64,000 bases of DNA from Pararobbsia alpina. Lineage in GTDB: Bacteria > Pseudomonadota > Gammaproteobacteria > Burkholderiales > Burkholderiaceae. This document shows, in pieces, positions 25,835 through 35,013 of this stretch; the first letter of the stretch is position 1, and the number at the start of each line of letters is the position of its first letter. The position numbers and the translations under genes were made by a program. The DNA lies in assembly GCF_902859895.1 (NCBI RefSeq), contig NZ_CADIKM010000008.1:1-64000 (forward strand), written 5' to 3'. A model generated the notes under the pieces. The model saw only the letters and a program-made list of their open reading frames with translations, did not search any database and was not told where the DNA came from.

Positions 25835-27082
25835 ATGTTTGATAACGCCAAGCACACGATCGCCAACGTCGACCCCGAACTGTGGGCCGTGATCCAGCAG
25901 GAAGATCAGCGTCAGGAAGACCACATCGAACTGATTGCTTCGGAAAACTATACGAGCCCGGCCGTGATGGCCGCGCAGGGTTCGCAACTCACCAACAAAT
26001 ACGCCGAGGGCTACCCGGGCAAGCGCTATTACGGCGGCTGCGAGTATGTCGACGTCGTCGAACAACTGGCGATCGACCGGGTCAAGGCACTGTTCGGCGC
26101 GGAAGCCGCGAATGTCCAGCCGAACTCGGGTTCGCAGGCGAACCAGGGTGTGTTCTTCGCCATGCTCAAGCCAGGCGACACGATCATGGGGATGAGCCTC
26201 GCGCACGGTGGCCACCTGACACACGGCTCGCCGGTCAACATGTCGGGCAAGTGGTTCAATGTCGTCAGCTATGGCCTCGACGAGAACGAGGACATCGACT
26301 ACGCGGCGGCGGAGAAGCTCGCGCAGGAAACCAAGCCGAAGCTGATCATCGCGGGCGCGTCGGCATTCTCGCTCAAGATCGATTTCGAGCGGATGTCGAA
26401 TATTGCGAAATCGGTCGGTGCGTATTTCATGGTCGACATGGCGCACTACGCCGGGCTGATCGCCGCGGGCGTCTATCCGAACCCGGTGCCGTTCGCGGAC
26501 TTCGTCACGACGACGACTCACAAGAGCTTGCGTGGCCCGCGCGGCGGCGTGATCCTGATGAAGGCCGAGCACGAGAAGGCGATCAATTCGGCGATCTTCC
26601 CGGGCATCCAGGGCGGCCCGCTGATGCATGTGATCGCGGGCAAGGCCGTGGCCTTCAAGGAAGCGCTCGCGCCTGAGTTCAAGATCTACCAGCAGCAGGT
26701 CGCCGACAATGCGCGCGTGCTGGCCGAGACGCTCGTCAAGCGCGGCTTGCGCATCGTGTCGGGCAGGACCGAAAGCCATGTGATGCTGGTCGACCTCCGT
26801 TCGAAGAAGATCACCGGCAAGGCGGCCGAGGCCGCATTGGGCGCAGCGCACATTACGGTCAACAAGAACGCGATTCCGAATGATCCGGAAAAGCCGTTCG
26901 TCACGAGCGGCATTCGTGTCGGCTCGCCGGCGATGACCACCCGTGGGTTTGGCGTGGCCGAGGCGGAGCAGGTCGGCAACCTGATTGCCGATGTGCTCGA
27001 CAATCCGGAAGATGCGGCGACGATTGAACGGGTGAAAGTTCGGGTTGCCGAGCTCACGCGCCGTTTCCCCGTCTACGGCTGA
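25835..27082 (+). CDS. glyA: Serine hydroxymethyltransferase
   Basis: 415 residues from ATG 25835 ([17 protein letters not shown]). The PLP lysine is K230 in [14 protein letters not shown]; the N-terminal [16 protein letters not shown] and [11 protein letters not shown] motifs are diagnostic. It interconverts serine and glycine while charging tetrahydrofolate with a one-carbon unit. The same frame is open back to 25637 but that stretch overlaps the riboswitch and is non-coding. It sits under a ZTP riboswitch and 8 bases before nrdR. Confidence 0.98.
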   Translation: MFDNAKHTIANVDPELWAVIQQEDQRQEDHIELIASENYTSPAVMAAQGSQLTNKYAEGYPGKRYYGGCEYVDVVEQLAIDRVKALFGAEAANVQPNSGSQANQGVFFAMLKPGDTIMGMSLAHGGHLTHGSPVNMSGKWFNVVSYGLDENEDIDYAAAEKLAQETKPKLIIAGASAFSLKIDFERMSNIAKSVGAYFMVDMAHYAGLIAAGVYPNPVPFADFVTTTTHKSLRGPRGGVILMKAEHEKAINSAIFPGIQGGPLMHVIAGKAVAFKEALAPEFKIYQQQVADNARVLAETLVKRGLRIVSGRTESHVMLVDLRSKKITGKAAEAALGAAHITVNKNAIPNDPEKPFVTSGIRVGSPAMTTRGFGVAEAEQVGNLIADVLDNPEDAATIERVKVRVAELTRRFPVYG

Positions 27083-27090
27083 TCCGCGCA

Positions 27091-27570
27091 ATGCGCTGCC
27101 CGTTCTGCCGGCACGAAGACACTCAGGTGGTGGATTCGCGCGTGTCGGAGGACGGCGCGGCGATCCGCCGGCGTCGCCGTTGCCCCGAGTGCGACAAGCG
27201 CTTCACGACCTATGAACGGGTCGAGCTGGGTTTGCCGGCTGTCGTCAAGAAGGACGGCAGCCGTGTCGAATTCGATCGGAACAAGCTCGCGGCGAGTCTC
27301 CAGCTTGCGCTGCGCAAGCGGCCCGTCAGTGCGGAATCGGTGGCCGACGCCGTCGCGCGGATCGAATACCAGCTTCTCGGCACGGGCGAGCGCGAGATCC
27401 GCAGCGAGCAGTTGGGTGAGCTCGTGATGAATGAATTGCGGCGGCTCGACAAGATCGCTTACGTGCGCTTTGCATCGGTCTATCGGCGTTTCGAGGATGT
27501 CTCCGAATTCCAGGACCTGCTTCAGGAAATCCGCAATCCGGGACCTCAGAAGCCTGGACGCAAGCGTTAG
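27091..27570 (+). CDS. nrdR: NrdR transcriptional repressor of ribonucleotide reductase
   Basis: 159 residues. Zinc ribbon at the N-terminus (MRCPFC...[15 protein letters not shown]) and ATP-cone domain (about 49-139, [20 protein letters not shown]). It senses ATP/dATP and represses nrd genes. Co-transcribed with glyA (8-base gap) and followed by a strong terminator. Confidence 0.97.
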   Translation: MRCPFCRHEDTQVVDSRVSEDGAAIRRRRRCPECDKRFTTYERVELGLPAVVKKDGSRVEFDRNKLAASLQLALRKRPVSAESVADAVARIEYQLLGTGEREIRSEQLGELVMNELRRLDKIAYVRFASVYRRFEDVSEFQDLLQEIRNPGPQKPGRKR

Positions 27571-27614
27571 CGTGTTGTTTACCCCTGCGTGTAGGGGACC
27601 GACGGCAGATCGAT

Positions 27615-27642
27615 AAACCGGCTTTTCAAGCCGGTTTTTTTT
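27615..27642 (+). terminator. Rho-independent terminator after glyA-nrdR
   Basis: AAACCGGCTT, 3-base loop, AAGCCGGTTT then a run of eight T in total. Perfect 10-bp stem. Confidence 0.95.
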
Positions 27643-27752
27643 CGTCCTCGCACTCTTGTGCCCTGTGCGATGTTGGCCATCCGGCCGAATGTCGGGGCGC
27701 CGCGAACCTCCGTAAAGTGACCTCGACTGAACAGAACTAACGGAGCGCTCTG

Positions 27753-28343
27753 ATGAGCCGGATGGAAAAGTTGGGAGTGAATCCTCGCAAGCCGGGAGCC
27801 GCAGGCTTCGGGCTTCTCGAGTCGATGGTGGTACTGGCGATTCTCGCGGCCGGCACCGCGTGCGCGGCCCCGGCGCTCGCAAGCTGGCGCGCGCGCGATC
27901 GAGTTGAGGCGACCTCGCGCGGTTGGCTTGGCCTTTTGCAGCACGGCCGTGACCAAGCCGTGCGCACCGGCTTGCAGGTCACCCTGTGCCAGGGGTGGTT
28001 ACACAGCGGCAAGGACGGGCAGGACGGGGAGTGCGTCGCCGTGGGGCCCCAATGTGATGGGGGGCGGACGACCGGGGCGGGAGATTGGTCTTGTGTGCAG
28101 ATCGTGAGTACTGACTCGGAGGGCCGTGCGGTCTCGGCGCTGACGCAGTCTTCCTTCGATGCGAACGTCATGGTGATCGGCGATACGAAGCCGGTTCGTT
28201 TCATGCCACCGACGGGGCGTATCGCGGGCGGCCCCCGTCATTTTGAAGTCGGACTGCGGGGAACGGCAGGCCAACGTCGCTGCGTCCTCATCGCCGCGAG
28301 TGGCCGCGTGCGAATGGTGCAAGGCGGGTGCGGGCGTGCGTGA
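27753..28343 (+). CDS. GspH/FimT-type minor pseudopilin
   Basis: 196 residues. Class III prepilin leader with cleavage in AAG-FGLLE (Glu at +5), followed by a hydrophobic helix (SMVVLAILAAGTACAAPAL). Then the GspH domain with LQHGRDQAVRTGLQVTLC, typical of FimT minor pilins. C-terminal RRCVLIAASGRVRMVQGGC resembles the GspH beta-strand end. First gene of the minor-pilin cluster; its TGA overlaps the next start. Confidence 0.87.
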   Translation: MSRMEKLGVNPRKPGAAGFGLLESMVVLAILAAGTACAAPALASWRARDRVEATSRGWLGLLQHGRDQAVRTGLQVTLCQGWLHSGKDGQDGECVAVGPQCDGGRTTGAGDWSCVQIVSTDSEGRAVSALTQSSFDANVMVIGDTKPVRFMPPTGRIAGGPRHFEVGLRGTAGQRRCVLIAASGRVRMVQGGCGRA

Positions 28344-28783
28344 GGCGATCCTCGAAAGGCTGTTCGGGGTCGTCGCTGCTCGAGGTTCTGATTGCGTTGT
28401 CGCTCTCCGCGGTGATCGCGCTCGGCGCATTGTCGGCGCAGACGCAGGCCTTGAGACTGATGCGGACCGCGCTCGAATACCGGCACGCCGCCTGGCTCGC
28501 CGATGCCGCGGCCGAAGCATTGCGCAGTGGCATGCCGCGCGAGGTCGTTCGACGCGAATGGGACCGACGTGTCCGGCTTGCACTGCCCAATGGGCGTTTC
28601 GACATCGAAAGGTATGCGGAGGAAGTCGATGTGCTCGAGGTGACCTGGCTGGTCGACCGCTCGCCGAAAGTCACCTCATGTCGTGGGGGGCTTGCATGCA
28701 TCCGGATTGCGGTCGCACGCCAGGCGGAGGTGCGCCGCCCAATCGGCCGGCACCGCTCAGCGCAAGCAGAGGGCATACGATGA
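28340..28783 (+). CDS. PilV-type minor pilin
   Basis: 147 residues from GTG 28340, chosen because it overlaps the upstream TGA as GTGA; a GTG 12 bases earlier is also possible. Prepilin leader cleaved at CSG-SSLLE (Glu +5), helix VLIALSLSAVIALGALSAQ, then the PilV-like stretch about A-WLADAAAEALRS. Minor pilins prime assembly of type IV pili and set tip function. Overlaps pilW. Confidence 0.8.
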   Translation: MRRSSKGCSGSSLLEVLIALSLSAVIALGALSAQTQALRLMRTALEYRHAAWLADAAAEALRSGMPREVVRREWDRRVRLALPNGRFDIERYAEEVDVLEVTWLVDRSPKVTSCRGGLACIRIAVARQAEVRRPIGRHRSAQAEGIR

Positions 28784-29529
28784 TCGAACTCATGGTGGCC
28801 ACCGCGACCGCATCCCTGATCGTGACGGCGATGTTGACGTTCTACGCACGTCAACGCGTGATGTTCAAGAGCGCGGCCGAGACGCTGGGGGCGTTTTCGA
28901 ATGCAAGCGATGCCTTGTCGCTGGTGGCGGAGGCCGCTCGGCGTGCGGCTCCGTCGCTCGCGCCCCCAAGTCGGCTTCGAGATCGGCCATATCAGGCAGT
29001 TTTTGCATGCGATGGGGCGCAGGTGACCGGCCCATGGGATCAACCGACTTGCGGGCCGGCGCGGGCACGATTGGGCGATGGGGTGCAATTCGCACACTCG
29101 GCAGGTTCGACTTGCCGCTTGTCCGATGCCGGTTCCGACACCGATGTCGGTATCGACGGCATGGACATCGAATTCGATGCGAGCCGATGGTTCGTGCGTG
29201 AATTTCCCGCGACGCGCTTGCCAGAGTTGTACTGCCTGGGACGCGGTGATCGAGCCTCACAGCCGATGGTGTCGGGGATAGATACACTTCGAATCCGGCA
29301 CGGCATCCGGTCGGACGGGGTGTCGCGCAGCGCATCGGCCACTACGTCGCCTGAGGGGCCGATGCTCGAAGGGCTCGACCTCTGTGTAACGGCCCGCGGC
29401 CGTGCCGATGAGCGGGCCATGTCGTACGTGGACTGCGAGGGGCAGCGTATTGCGCTGGCCGATCGGACCGCCCGTACCGTGCTCGGCGGATGGGTCGCGA
29501 TTCGTTCAGGCAGTGCGCCATGGCGTTGA
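28696..29529 (+). CDS. PilW-type minor pilin
   Basis: Start uncertain: in-frame ATGs at 28678 and 28696 lie inside the upstream gene, and ATG 28780 overlaps its stop. The prepilin site SASRG-HTMIE needs the leader before it, so a start at 28678 or 28696 is required for processing (277 residues from 28696). Helix LMVATATASLIVTAMLTFY, then a large C-terminal domain with paired Cys (AVFACDG, PTCGPAR, STCRLSD, YVDCEG). It overlaps the preceding gene by about 90 bases, unusual even in tight pilin clusters. Confidence 0.72.
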   Translation: MHPDCGRTPGGGAPPNRPAPLSASRGHTMIELMVATATASLIVTAMLTFYARQRVMFKSAAETLGAFSNASDALSLVAEAARRAAPSLAPPSRLRDRPYQAVFACDGAQVTGPWDQPTCGPARARLGDGVQFAHSAGSTCRLSDAGSDTDVGIDGMDIEFDASRWFVREFPATRLPELYCLGRGDRASQPMVSGIDTLRIRHGIRSDGVSRSASATTSPEGPMLEGLDLCVTARGRADERAMSYVDCEGQRIALADRTARTVLGGWVAIRSGSAPWR

Positions 29530-30644
29530 TGCTCGTACTGAACCTTGTCTTCATGGTCGCCGCATTGGCGGGTGCCATGCTGCAATTCGGCTCGCTTGCA
29601 GCAGGTGGCGCGCGGGCGGCGGTGGAGCATGTTCGAGCGTTTCATGCGGCCGATGCGGTCATGGCGCTGTGCGAACGACGCGTACTCGCGGCGCGCTCAC
29701 GGGGACACGAAATTCCGGAAGGTCCATTGTCCGTGTTTGGCCGCGGTGCCCGGTGGCCCGGCTCGATCAAGGTTCCAGAGTGCGCGATCGAACGGATCGC
29801 CGGCAGCCGGACGCGCACGAGCGGCCGCTATCGGATCACGGTGAGAGGATTCGGTTCGACCGGGGACGCACAGTCCTGGGCTCAGTTGGACCTGGAGTTC
29901 ACGCCCGGCATGTTGCATCGCAATTGGCGGCCGCTCGTCAGAAGGCCCTCGCCGGGTTCCTGGCGAGGCGCTGGCCGAACCCTCCGTACTCGTCATTTCG
30001 CGCGGTCGGGTCGGCCCGTGTCGCGCAGGACGCGTGCGGCCTCCGGCCTATCCCTGATCGAGGCGATGATTGCTTTGGCCGTCGCGGCGGCCATCGCCGG
30101 CTACGCGGTGCCAACCTACCGCCAACTTTTTGCGCGCGCTCACCGGCTCAATGCGGCGCTGGCGGTCCGGCAGGCCGCTCAATACATCGAAGGCCGCCGG
30201 TTGTTCGATCATGCGGGCGGCACCGCGCACGGCGCCGGGCCACGTACGCAGGGATCATACGACGATCAATGGCTTCGTTTGCCCGCGCATCTGGCGCGCG
30301 CACCGGCGGACGGAGCGATGGTCTATCGCCTTAGTGTGGAGGCGGGCAAGGCGCCAGGTTCGCCGCTTGCCGGCGTACAGGCCAGGGTGATTTTTGGCAG
30401 GCAGTCGCCCCTTCCCCTGGAGCTCAAAGCCACTACCGCGAGAGATATCGTGAGGGAGGTGACGCCCGGAGCATCGATACAAAGAACCGCAAGCTCCAGC
30501 ACGACTGCCTACTGGATCGTCGCAGTGCCTGTCGAATCCGGTCCGATGGCCGGCGACGCATGCGGCAGCTTCATCCTCGACGCATCAGGCAGGCGTTCAA
30601 ACACCGGCACGGCAAGCGCTGATCAATGCTGGTCAGGTGCCTAG
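29490..30644 (+). CDS. Apparent PilX-PilE fusion (minor pilin plus second prepilin)
   Basis: 384 residues with no stop between two pilin-like halves. Half 1 (1-140): PilX-like, RQCAMALMLVLNLVFMVAAL then VRAFHAADAVMALCERR. Half 2 (about 140-384): a second complete class III prepilin signature, RAASG-LSLIEAMIALAV with Glu at +5, then YAVPTYRQLFARAHRLNAAL, typical of PilE minor pilins, with a Cys pair (GDACGSF...ADQCWSG). Normal clusters have separate genes. Internal starts (ATG 29908, GTG 30018) in the same frame could make the second product separately. Overlaps pilW by 40 bases. Confidence 0.75.
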   Translation: MGRDSFRQCAMALMLVLNLVFMVAALAGAMLQFGSLAAGGARAAVEHVRAFHAADAVMALCERRVLAARSRGHEIPEGPLSVFGRGARWPGSIKVPECAIERIAGSRTRTSGRYRITVRGFGSTGDAQSWAQLDLEFTPGMLHRNWRPLVRRPSPGSWRGAGRTLRTRHFARSGRPVSRRTRAASGLSLIEAMIALAVAAAIAGYAVPTYRQLFARAHRLNAALAVRQAAQYIEGRRLFDHAGGTAHGAGPRTQGSYDDQWLRLPAHLARAPADGAMVYRLSVEAGKAPGSPLAGVQARVIFGRQSPLPLELKATTARDIVREVTPGASIQRTASSSTTAYWIVAVPVESGPMAGDACGSFILDASGRRSNTGTASADQCWSGA

Positions 30645-30653
30645 CTCAAGGTG

Positions 30654-31067
30654 TCACGGCGAACCATCGCCACCCGTGGCCGCCTTCCACAGCTTGACGG
30701 CCTGCCATGCCGCGAATGCGACCGCACCGAATTTCAACATGGGCTTGAGCCGCTTCAGCGACTTCATTTTGGGCCCATGAGTGAGGGCGAGCGAAGCCAA
30801 CGAACTGACGAGCGGGTAGTCCTTCAGCATATGGCTGAACCCCGCCAGGCCGCCACGTGCGCCGAACCGGGGCACGAGCATCTTGAGCCAACCAAAGTGC
30901 GCGAAGCGGCTGCGTAACTCGGCACTCGCCTCGGCGATCTCCCTGCGTTCGAGTTCGCTTCGCAGCAGAAGGATCTCCTTGCGGATTGCCCGCGATTCGC
31001 GGTCGGTGCCGCCGCGACGGCGGCTGCTCAGGGCCAGCGCTTCGCGCGGGTCGTTCGGCCGGTTCAT
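30654..31067 (-). CDS. DUF3318 membrane-associated protein
   Basis: 137 residues. Basic N-terminus, helical middle (KEILLLRSELERREIAEAS), and conserved hydrophobic C-terminal half (LKRLKPMLKFGAVAFAAWQAV). Matches the DUF3318 family found next to YqjE and DUF883 genes in Burkholderia. Function unknown. Third gene of the leftward cluster, 21 bases after the YqjE gene. Confidence 0.78.
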   Translation of the reverse strand: MNRPNDPREALALSSRRRGGTDRESRAIRKEILLLRSELERREIAEASAELRSRFAHFGWLKMLVPRFGARGGLAGFSHMLKDYPLVSSLASLALTHGPKMKSLKRLKPMLKFGAVAFAAWQAVKLWKAATGGDGSP

Positions 31068-31088
31068 GGTGTTGTCCTTGTCGTTGTT

Positions 31089-31472
31089 CTATGGCCGAAA
31101 CATCTCACGGTCTTTCTCGAGCTCGCCCAGCGTTGCCTGGAACATGGGCGGCGATGACCGGAACCGATGCCGTGCAAGCAATGCACATAAGACTGCAAGC
31201 AGCAGGTAGACAAGACTCAGCACGGTAAGCGACTGCCACCGGTAAGTGTCCCAGAACATCGCGGCAATGAGGAAGGTAAACGCGATCAAAGCCATCATGC
31301 CGAACAGCATGGCAGCGAGGCCGATGAACATCGCAGTCAGCAGGCGATCCTTTTCCTCGGACAGCTCGATGCCGAGCAGTTCGAGACGGGTATGCGCAAT
31401 CCCCAGTACGGCGCCGACGATACGGCGCAGCGGACTTTGTGCCGCTTCGGATGCATGCGAATCGTTTGTCAT
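31089..31472 (-). CDS. YqjE / phage-holin-family membrane protein
   Basis: 127 residues from ATG 31472 (MTNDSHASEAAQ); an earlier in-frame ATG at 31496 is possible. Two transmembrane helices, FIGLAAMLFGMMALIAFTFL and LTVLSLVYLLLAVLCALLA, with an amphipathic LGIAHTRLELLGIELSEEK ahead, typical of YqjE. Stress-related inner-membrane protein of unknown mechanism, paired with the DUF883 protein. Confidence 0.85.
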   Translation of the reverse strand: MTNDSHASEAAQSPLRRIVGAVLGIAHTRLELLGIELSEEKDRLLTAMFIGLAAMLFGMMALIAFTFLIAAMFWDTYRWQSLTVLSLVYLLLAVLCALLARHRFRSSPPMFQATLGELEKDREMFRP

Positions 31473-31558
31473 TGAAGGCGAGCGGCCGGCATGCACCGCA
31501 GTAGGTTAGCCTTGGAGGCAAGTTTTGGCACGGCCACCCTGAAGCGGCGCAAGCCGCA

Positions 31559-31622
31559 GCGGATAAGCGGCAGTCAGCCGGCACACCGCACGCGCCGTCA
31601 TCGTCTCGACGCGCTTATCCGC
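31559..31622. repeat. Perfect 11-bp inverted repeat between DUF883 and YqjE genes
   Basis: GCGGATAAGCG at 31559-31569 and CGCTTATCCGC at 31612-31622, separated by 42 bases. It would form a long-looped stem in the intergenic mRNA of the leftward cluster. Confidence 0.6.
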
Positions 31623-31654
31623 GTATGCGTACTGGCCTGCCGCCGCCTCGCATC

Positions 31655-31957
31655 TTAACGGCGATTGATCAGCAAGCCGACGAGCACGCCCACGCCCGCC
31701 GCGATGCCGATGGCCTGCCACGGATGTTCATGCACGTAGTCGTCGGTCGCGCGTACCGCCTTCTTGCCTTTCTCGACTACCACGACCTGCACGTCCGCAG
31801 CCTTTTCCTTGGCCTGCTTGAGGCGCGAGACCGCTTTCTCGCGTAGTTCGGTTGCACGCTCGCCGGTGGTGCTGGCAGCTTGCTTCAGCAGTTCCTCGGC
31901 GTCCGACAGCACGGTTTTGATATCCGTCATCAGTTTCTCCTTATTGATTTCCGACAT
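31655..31957 (-). CDS. DUF883 (ElaB/YqjD-type) membrane-anchored protein
   Basis: 100 residues from ATG 31957 (MSEINKEKLM), the start usual for the family in Burkholderia. A second ATG at 31930, preceded by AAGGAGAAACTG, would give 91 residues. Helical, Lys/Glu/Ala-rich body (ATELREKAVSRLKQAKEKAA) ending in the C-tail membrane anchor WQAIGIAAGVGVLVGLLINR. E. coli relatives bind ribosomes at the inner membrane in stationary phase; whether this one does is unknown. First gene of the three-gene cluster. Confidence 0.9.
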   Translation of the reverse strand: MSEINKEKLMTDIKTVLSDAEELLKQAASTTGERATELREKAVSRLKQAKEKAADVQVVVVEKGKKAVRATDDYVHEHPWQAIGIAAGVGVLVGLLINRR

Positions 31958-32232
31958 ACGCACTCCACTCGATGGCGTCCACGCCATTAATGCTAGCCAA
32001 AGATGGACCTGATAGCGAGCATCCCGCGTACCTGACTCCAGGATAGCCATCGATCCTTCGCACCGCACAAAAGTTTGGCGCATCGGGCTAAAAATTACAA
32101 AAACTTATGTGCAAAGAAGTGAAAGTTGGTTCGTCACGAGGGAGCGCCTGACGTATTCTTCTACACTTCCCAGTGCTGCAAGCAGTCGGCGTGGCCTGGG
32201 TTTTCCTCACCCTCAATAGCGGAGAAATCACC

Positions 32233-32871
32233 ATGAGTTTGCGCCTCGGGGACATCGCACCCGACTTCGAGCAGGATTCCAGCACGGGTCGCATCAAGTT
32301 CCACGAATGGCTGGGCGACAGCTGGGGCGTGCTCTTCTCGCATCCGGCCGACTTCACGCCGGTGTGCACGACCGAACTGGGCCTGACTGCAAAGCTGGCG
32401 AATGAGTTTGCCAAGCGTAACGTCAAGACCATCGCCTTGTCGGTCGACACGAAGGAAAACCATTCTGACTGGATCAAGGACATCAACGAGACGCAGGCCG
32501 CCAACGTCGGCTTTCCGATCCTCGCCGATGGCGATCGCAAGGTCTCCGAGCTCTATGACATGATTCATCCGAACGCGAGCGAAACCGTCACGGTGCGTTC
32601 GCTATTCGTGATCGACCCCAAGAAAAAGGTGCGCCTGTTCATTACCTATCCCGCGAGCACCGGCCGCAACTTCGACGAAGTGCTGCGCGTGATCGACTCG
32701 CTCCAGCTGACCGACAATTATTCCGTCGCGACGCCGGGCAACTGGAAAGATGGGGACGACGTCGTGATCGTCCCATCGCTCAAGGATGAAGAAGTCCTCA
32801 AGCAGAAGTTTCCGAAGGGCTATAAGGCAGTGCGTCCGTATTTGCGTATGACGCCGCAGCCGAACAAGTAA
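32233..32871 (+). CDS. 1-Cys peroxiredoxin (Prx6 type)
   Basis: 212 residues from ATG 32233 (GGAG 11 bases upstream). Peroxidatic C45 in the DFTPVCTTELG motif; there is no other cysteine in the protein, so it is a 1-Cys enzyme needing an external reductant such as glutathione. C-terminal dimer domain with RVIDSLQLTDNY and TPGNWKDGDDVVI as in Prx6. Reduces hydrogen or lipid peroxides. Ends just before a strong bidirectional terminator. Confidence 0.95.
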   Translation: MSLRLGDIAPDFEQDSSTGRIKFHEWLGDSWGVLFSHPADFTPVCTTELGLTAKLANEFAKRNVKTIALSVDTKENHSDWIKDINETQAANVGFPILADGDRKVSELYDMIHPNASETVTVRSLFVIDPKKKVRLFITYPASTGRNFDEVLRVIDSLQLTDNYSVATPGNWKDGDDVVIVPSLKDEEVLKQKFPKGYKAVRPYLRMTPQPNK

Positions 32872-32890
32872 GCCTCTCGCCACGCGATAT

Positions 32891-32927
32891 AAAAGGCCTG
32901 CCGGACATCAGTCCGGCAGGCCTTTTT
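32891..32927. terminator. Bidirectional Rho-independent terminator
   Basis: AAAAGGCCTGCCGGAC-ATCA-GTCCGGCAGGCCTTTTT: 13-bp GC-rich stem with A run on one side and T run on the other. Serves the peroxiredoxin and the converging gcdH. Confidence 0.95.
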
Positions 32928-33033
32928 CATGCTGCAACGAACATTCTGTGGTGTCGGCGCAAGTGCATCGCCGGTAGCAGGCATCCCGATGCCGATCCTT
33001 CTCGCTGCGGCGGGGAAAGTCAGGGGCACGCGA

Positions 33034-34227
33034 TCAGAAGAACGCCTGGATTCCGGTCTGAGCGCGCCCGAGGATCAGGGCATGGATATCGTGAGTGCCC
33101 TCGTAAGTGTTGACGACTTCAAGGTTGACCAAATGCCGCGCAATGCCGAACTCGTCCGAGATGCCGTTGCCGCCGAGCATATCGCGCGCGAGCCGCGCGA
33201 TATCGAGTGCCTTGCCGCACGAGTTGCGTTTCATCATCGACGTCAGATCGACCGCCGCGGTGCCTTCGTCTTTCATGCGGCCGAGCCGGAGCACACCTTG
33301 CAGTCCCAGGGTGATCTCGGTCTGCATGTCCGCGAGCTTCTTTTGGATCAACTGGTTGGCCGCAAGAGGCCGGCCGAATTGCTTGCGGTCGATCACATAC
33401 TGACGCGCCGTATGCCAGCATGATTCGGCCGCGCCGAGCGCACCCCAGGCGATGCCGTAGCGTGCCGAGTTCAGACAGGTGAACGGCCCCTTGAGGCCGC
33501 GTACCTCCGGGAAGATCGCGGTGTCGGGCACGAACGCATCGCTCAACACAATCTCGCCGGTCACGGACGCGCGCAAGCCGATCTTGCCGTGAATCGTCGG
33601 CGTACTCAGGCCCTGCGTTCCCTTTTCGAGCACGAAGCCGCGGATCTCGTCCTCGCCGGCCTCGTTGGGCAGTTTGGCCCACACCACGAACACATCCGCG
33701 ATCGGCGAATTGGTGATCCACATCTTGCTGCCATTGAGCACAAAACCGCCATCGACTTTCTTCGCACGCGTCTTCATGCCGCCCGGATCGGAGCCGTGAT
33801 CGGGTTCGGTCAGGCCGAAGCAGCCGATCCACTCGCCAGTGGCGAGCTTCGGCAGATACCGGCGTTTCTGTTCTTCCGTGCCGAACGCGTGAATCGGCAC
33901 CATCACCAGCGACGACTGGACCGACATCATCGACCGGTAGCCCGAGTCGACCCGTTCGACTTCGCGTGCGATCAGACCGTAGCTCACGTAGTTGAGACCC
34001 GCCCCCCCGTATTCGGGGGGAATCGTCGCGCCGAGCAGGCCGAGTTGGCCCATCTCGCGAAAGATCGACGGATCCGTCCGCTCGTGGCGAAACGCCTCGA
34101 GCACGCGCGGCGACAGTTTGTCCTGCGCGTACGCGTGCGCGGCATCGCGCACCATCCGTTCATCATCGTTCAACTGCTGTTCGAGCAGCAGCGGGTCGTC
34201 CCACTGGAAACGGGCGGAGGTCGTCAT
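33034..34227 (-). CDS. gcdH: Glutaryl-CoA dehydrogenase
   Basis: 397 residues, acyl-CoA dehydrogenase fold with [20 protein letters not shown] and [18 protein letters not shown] are characteristic; the catalytic Glu is in [17 protein letters not shown], as in GcdH. It oxidatively decarboxylates glutaryl-CoA to crotonyl-CoA in lysine/tryptophan breakdown. Another FAD acyl-CoA dehydrogenase is possible, but the sequence blocks fit GcdH best. Adjacent to the flavin reductase. Confidence 0.94.
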   Translation of the reverse strand: MTTSARFQWDDPLLLEQQLNDDERMVRDAAHAYAQDKLSPRVLEAFRHERTDPSIFREMGQLGLLGATIPPEYGGAGLNYVSYGLIAREVERVDSGYRSMMSVQSSLVMVPIHAFGTEEQKRRYLPKLATGEWIGCFGLTEPDHGSDPGGMKTRAKKVDGGFVLNGSKMWITNSPIADVFVVWAKLPNEAGEDEIRGFVLEKGTQGLSTPTIHGKIGLRASVTGEIVLSDAFVPDTAIFPEVRGLKGPFTCLNSARYGIAWGALGAAESCWHTARQYVIDRKQFGRPLAANQLIQKKLADMQTEITLGLQGVLRLGRMKDEGTAAVDLTSMMKRNSCGKALDIARLARDMLGGNGISDEFGIARHLVNLEVVNTYEGTHDIHALILGRAQTGIQAFF

Positions 34228-34248
34228 GGCGGATGTCCCTTCCTTGCT

Positions 34249-34767
34249 TCACTCGAGCGGATGGATGGTATGGAAGCGGCCGTCCTGGAACACGAGCGGT
34301 GCGACGCTGCCATCGTCGGGCGGCAGGCCGCAACGGACGACCTCGCCGACGAAGATCACGTGGTCGCCTTCTTCGTAGCGGCTGCGGTTATGGCATTCGA
34401 ACCAGGCGAGCGAGCCTTCGAGAATCGGCAGGCCCGCGGTCTCGCTCGCCTGATGGTTGACGCCCTCGAAACGGTCGCCCTTGACTGTCGCGAAGCGCCG
34501 GCACAGGTCGAGTTGGGACGCCGAGAGCACGTTGACGACGTAGTGGCTGTTGGTGCGGAAAATCGGCATCGAGGCGGAAGTCGTCGCAAGACTCCAGAGA
34601 ATCAGCGGCGGCGTCAGTGATACCGAATTGAACGAGCTCGCAGTAATCCCGACGAGCGCGCCCGACTCGGCGCGGGTGGTGATCACGGTCACCCCGGTCG
34701 CGAAGCGACCAAGCACGCGGCGAAATGCCACGGCGTCGAAATTGGGCTGGGCAATGGCAGGCGTCAT
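34249..34767 (-). CDS. Flavin reductase-like FMN-binding protein
   Basis: 172 residues from ATG 34767 (MTPAIAQPNFDAV); AGGAACC lies upstream. An earlier ATG at 34785 is possible. Flavin_Reduct fold: FRRVLGRFATGVTVITTR, GITASSFNSVSLTPPLILW (FMN binding), FRTNSHYVVNVLSASQ and CHNRSRYEEGDHVIFVGEV. It supplies reduced flavin to a monooxygenase, or acts on its own. 21 bases upstream of gcdH on the same strand. Confidence 0.88.
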   Translation of the reverse strand: MTPAIAQPNFDAVAFRRVLGRFATGVTVITTRAESGALVGITASSFNSVSLTPPLILWSLATTSASMPIFRTNSHYVVNVLSASQLDLCRRFATVKGDRFEGVNHQASETAGLPILEGSLAWFECHNRSRYEEGDHVIFVGEVVRCGLPPDDGSVAPLVFQDGRFHTIHPLE

Positions 34768-35013
34768 AGGTGGAGGTTCCTGCATGCACGGCTACGAACG
34801 CTTCGAACGATGGCAATCGATGACTTTGGCGATCGTGCGACGCATGTTGAGTAAGTGTTGGCCTGACGGCCTCGCAGCGATTCTATCGGAAAGTGGTTAA
34901 GCTGAAGCCTGTGTAAGGGTTCCGGGTTGGATTCGACCAGTACGGATGAGTCCGACAGCGTGCTGTCGGGGAGTGCGGGCGACTCGATCCATGCAATCTA
35001 CGAAGAGGAAATC

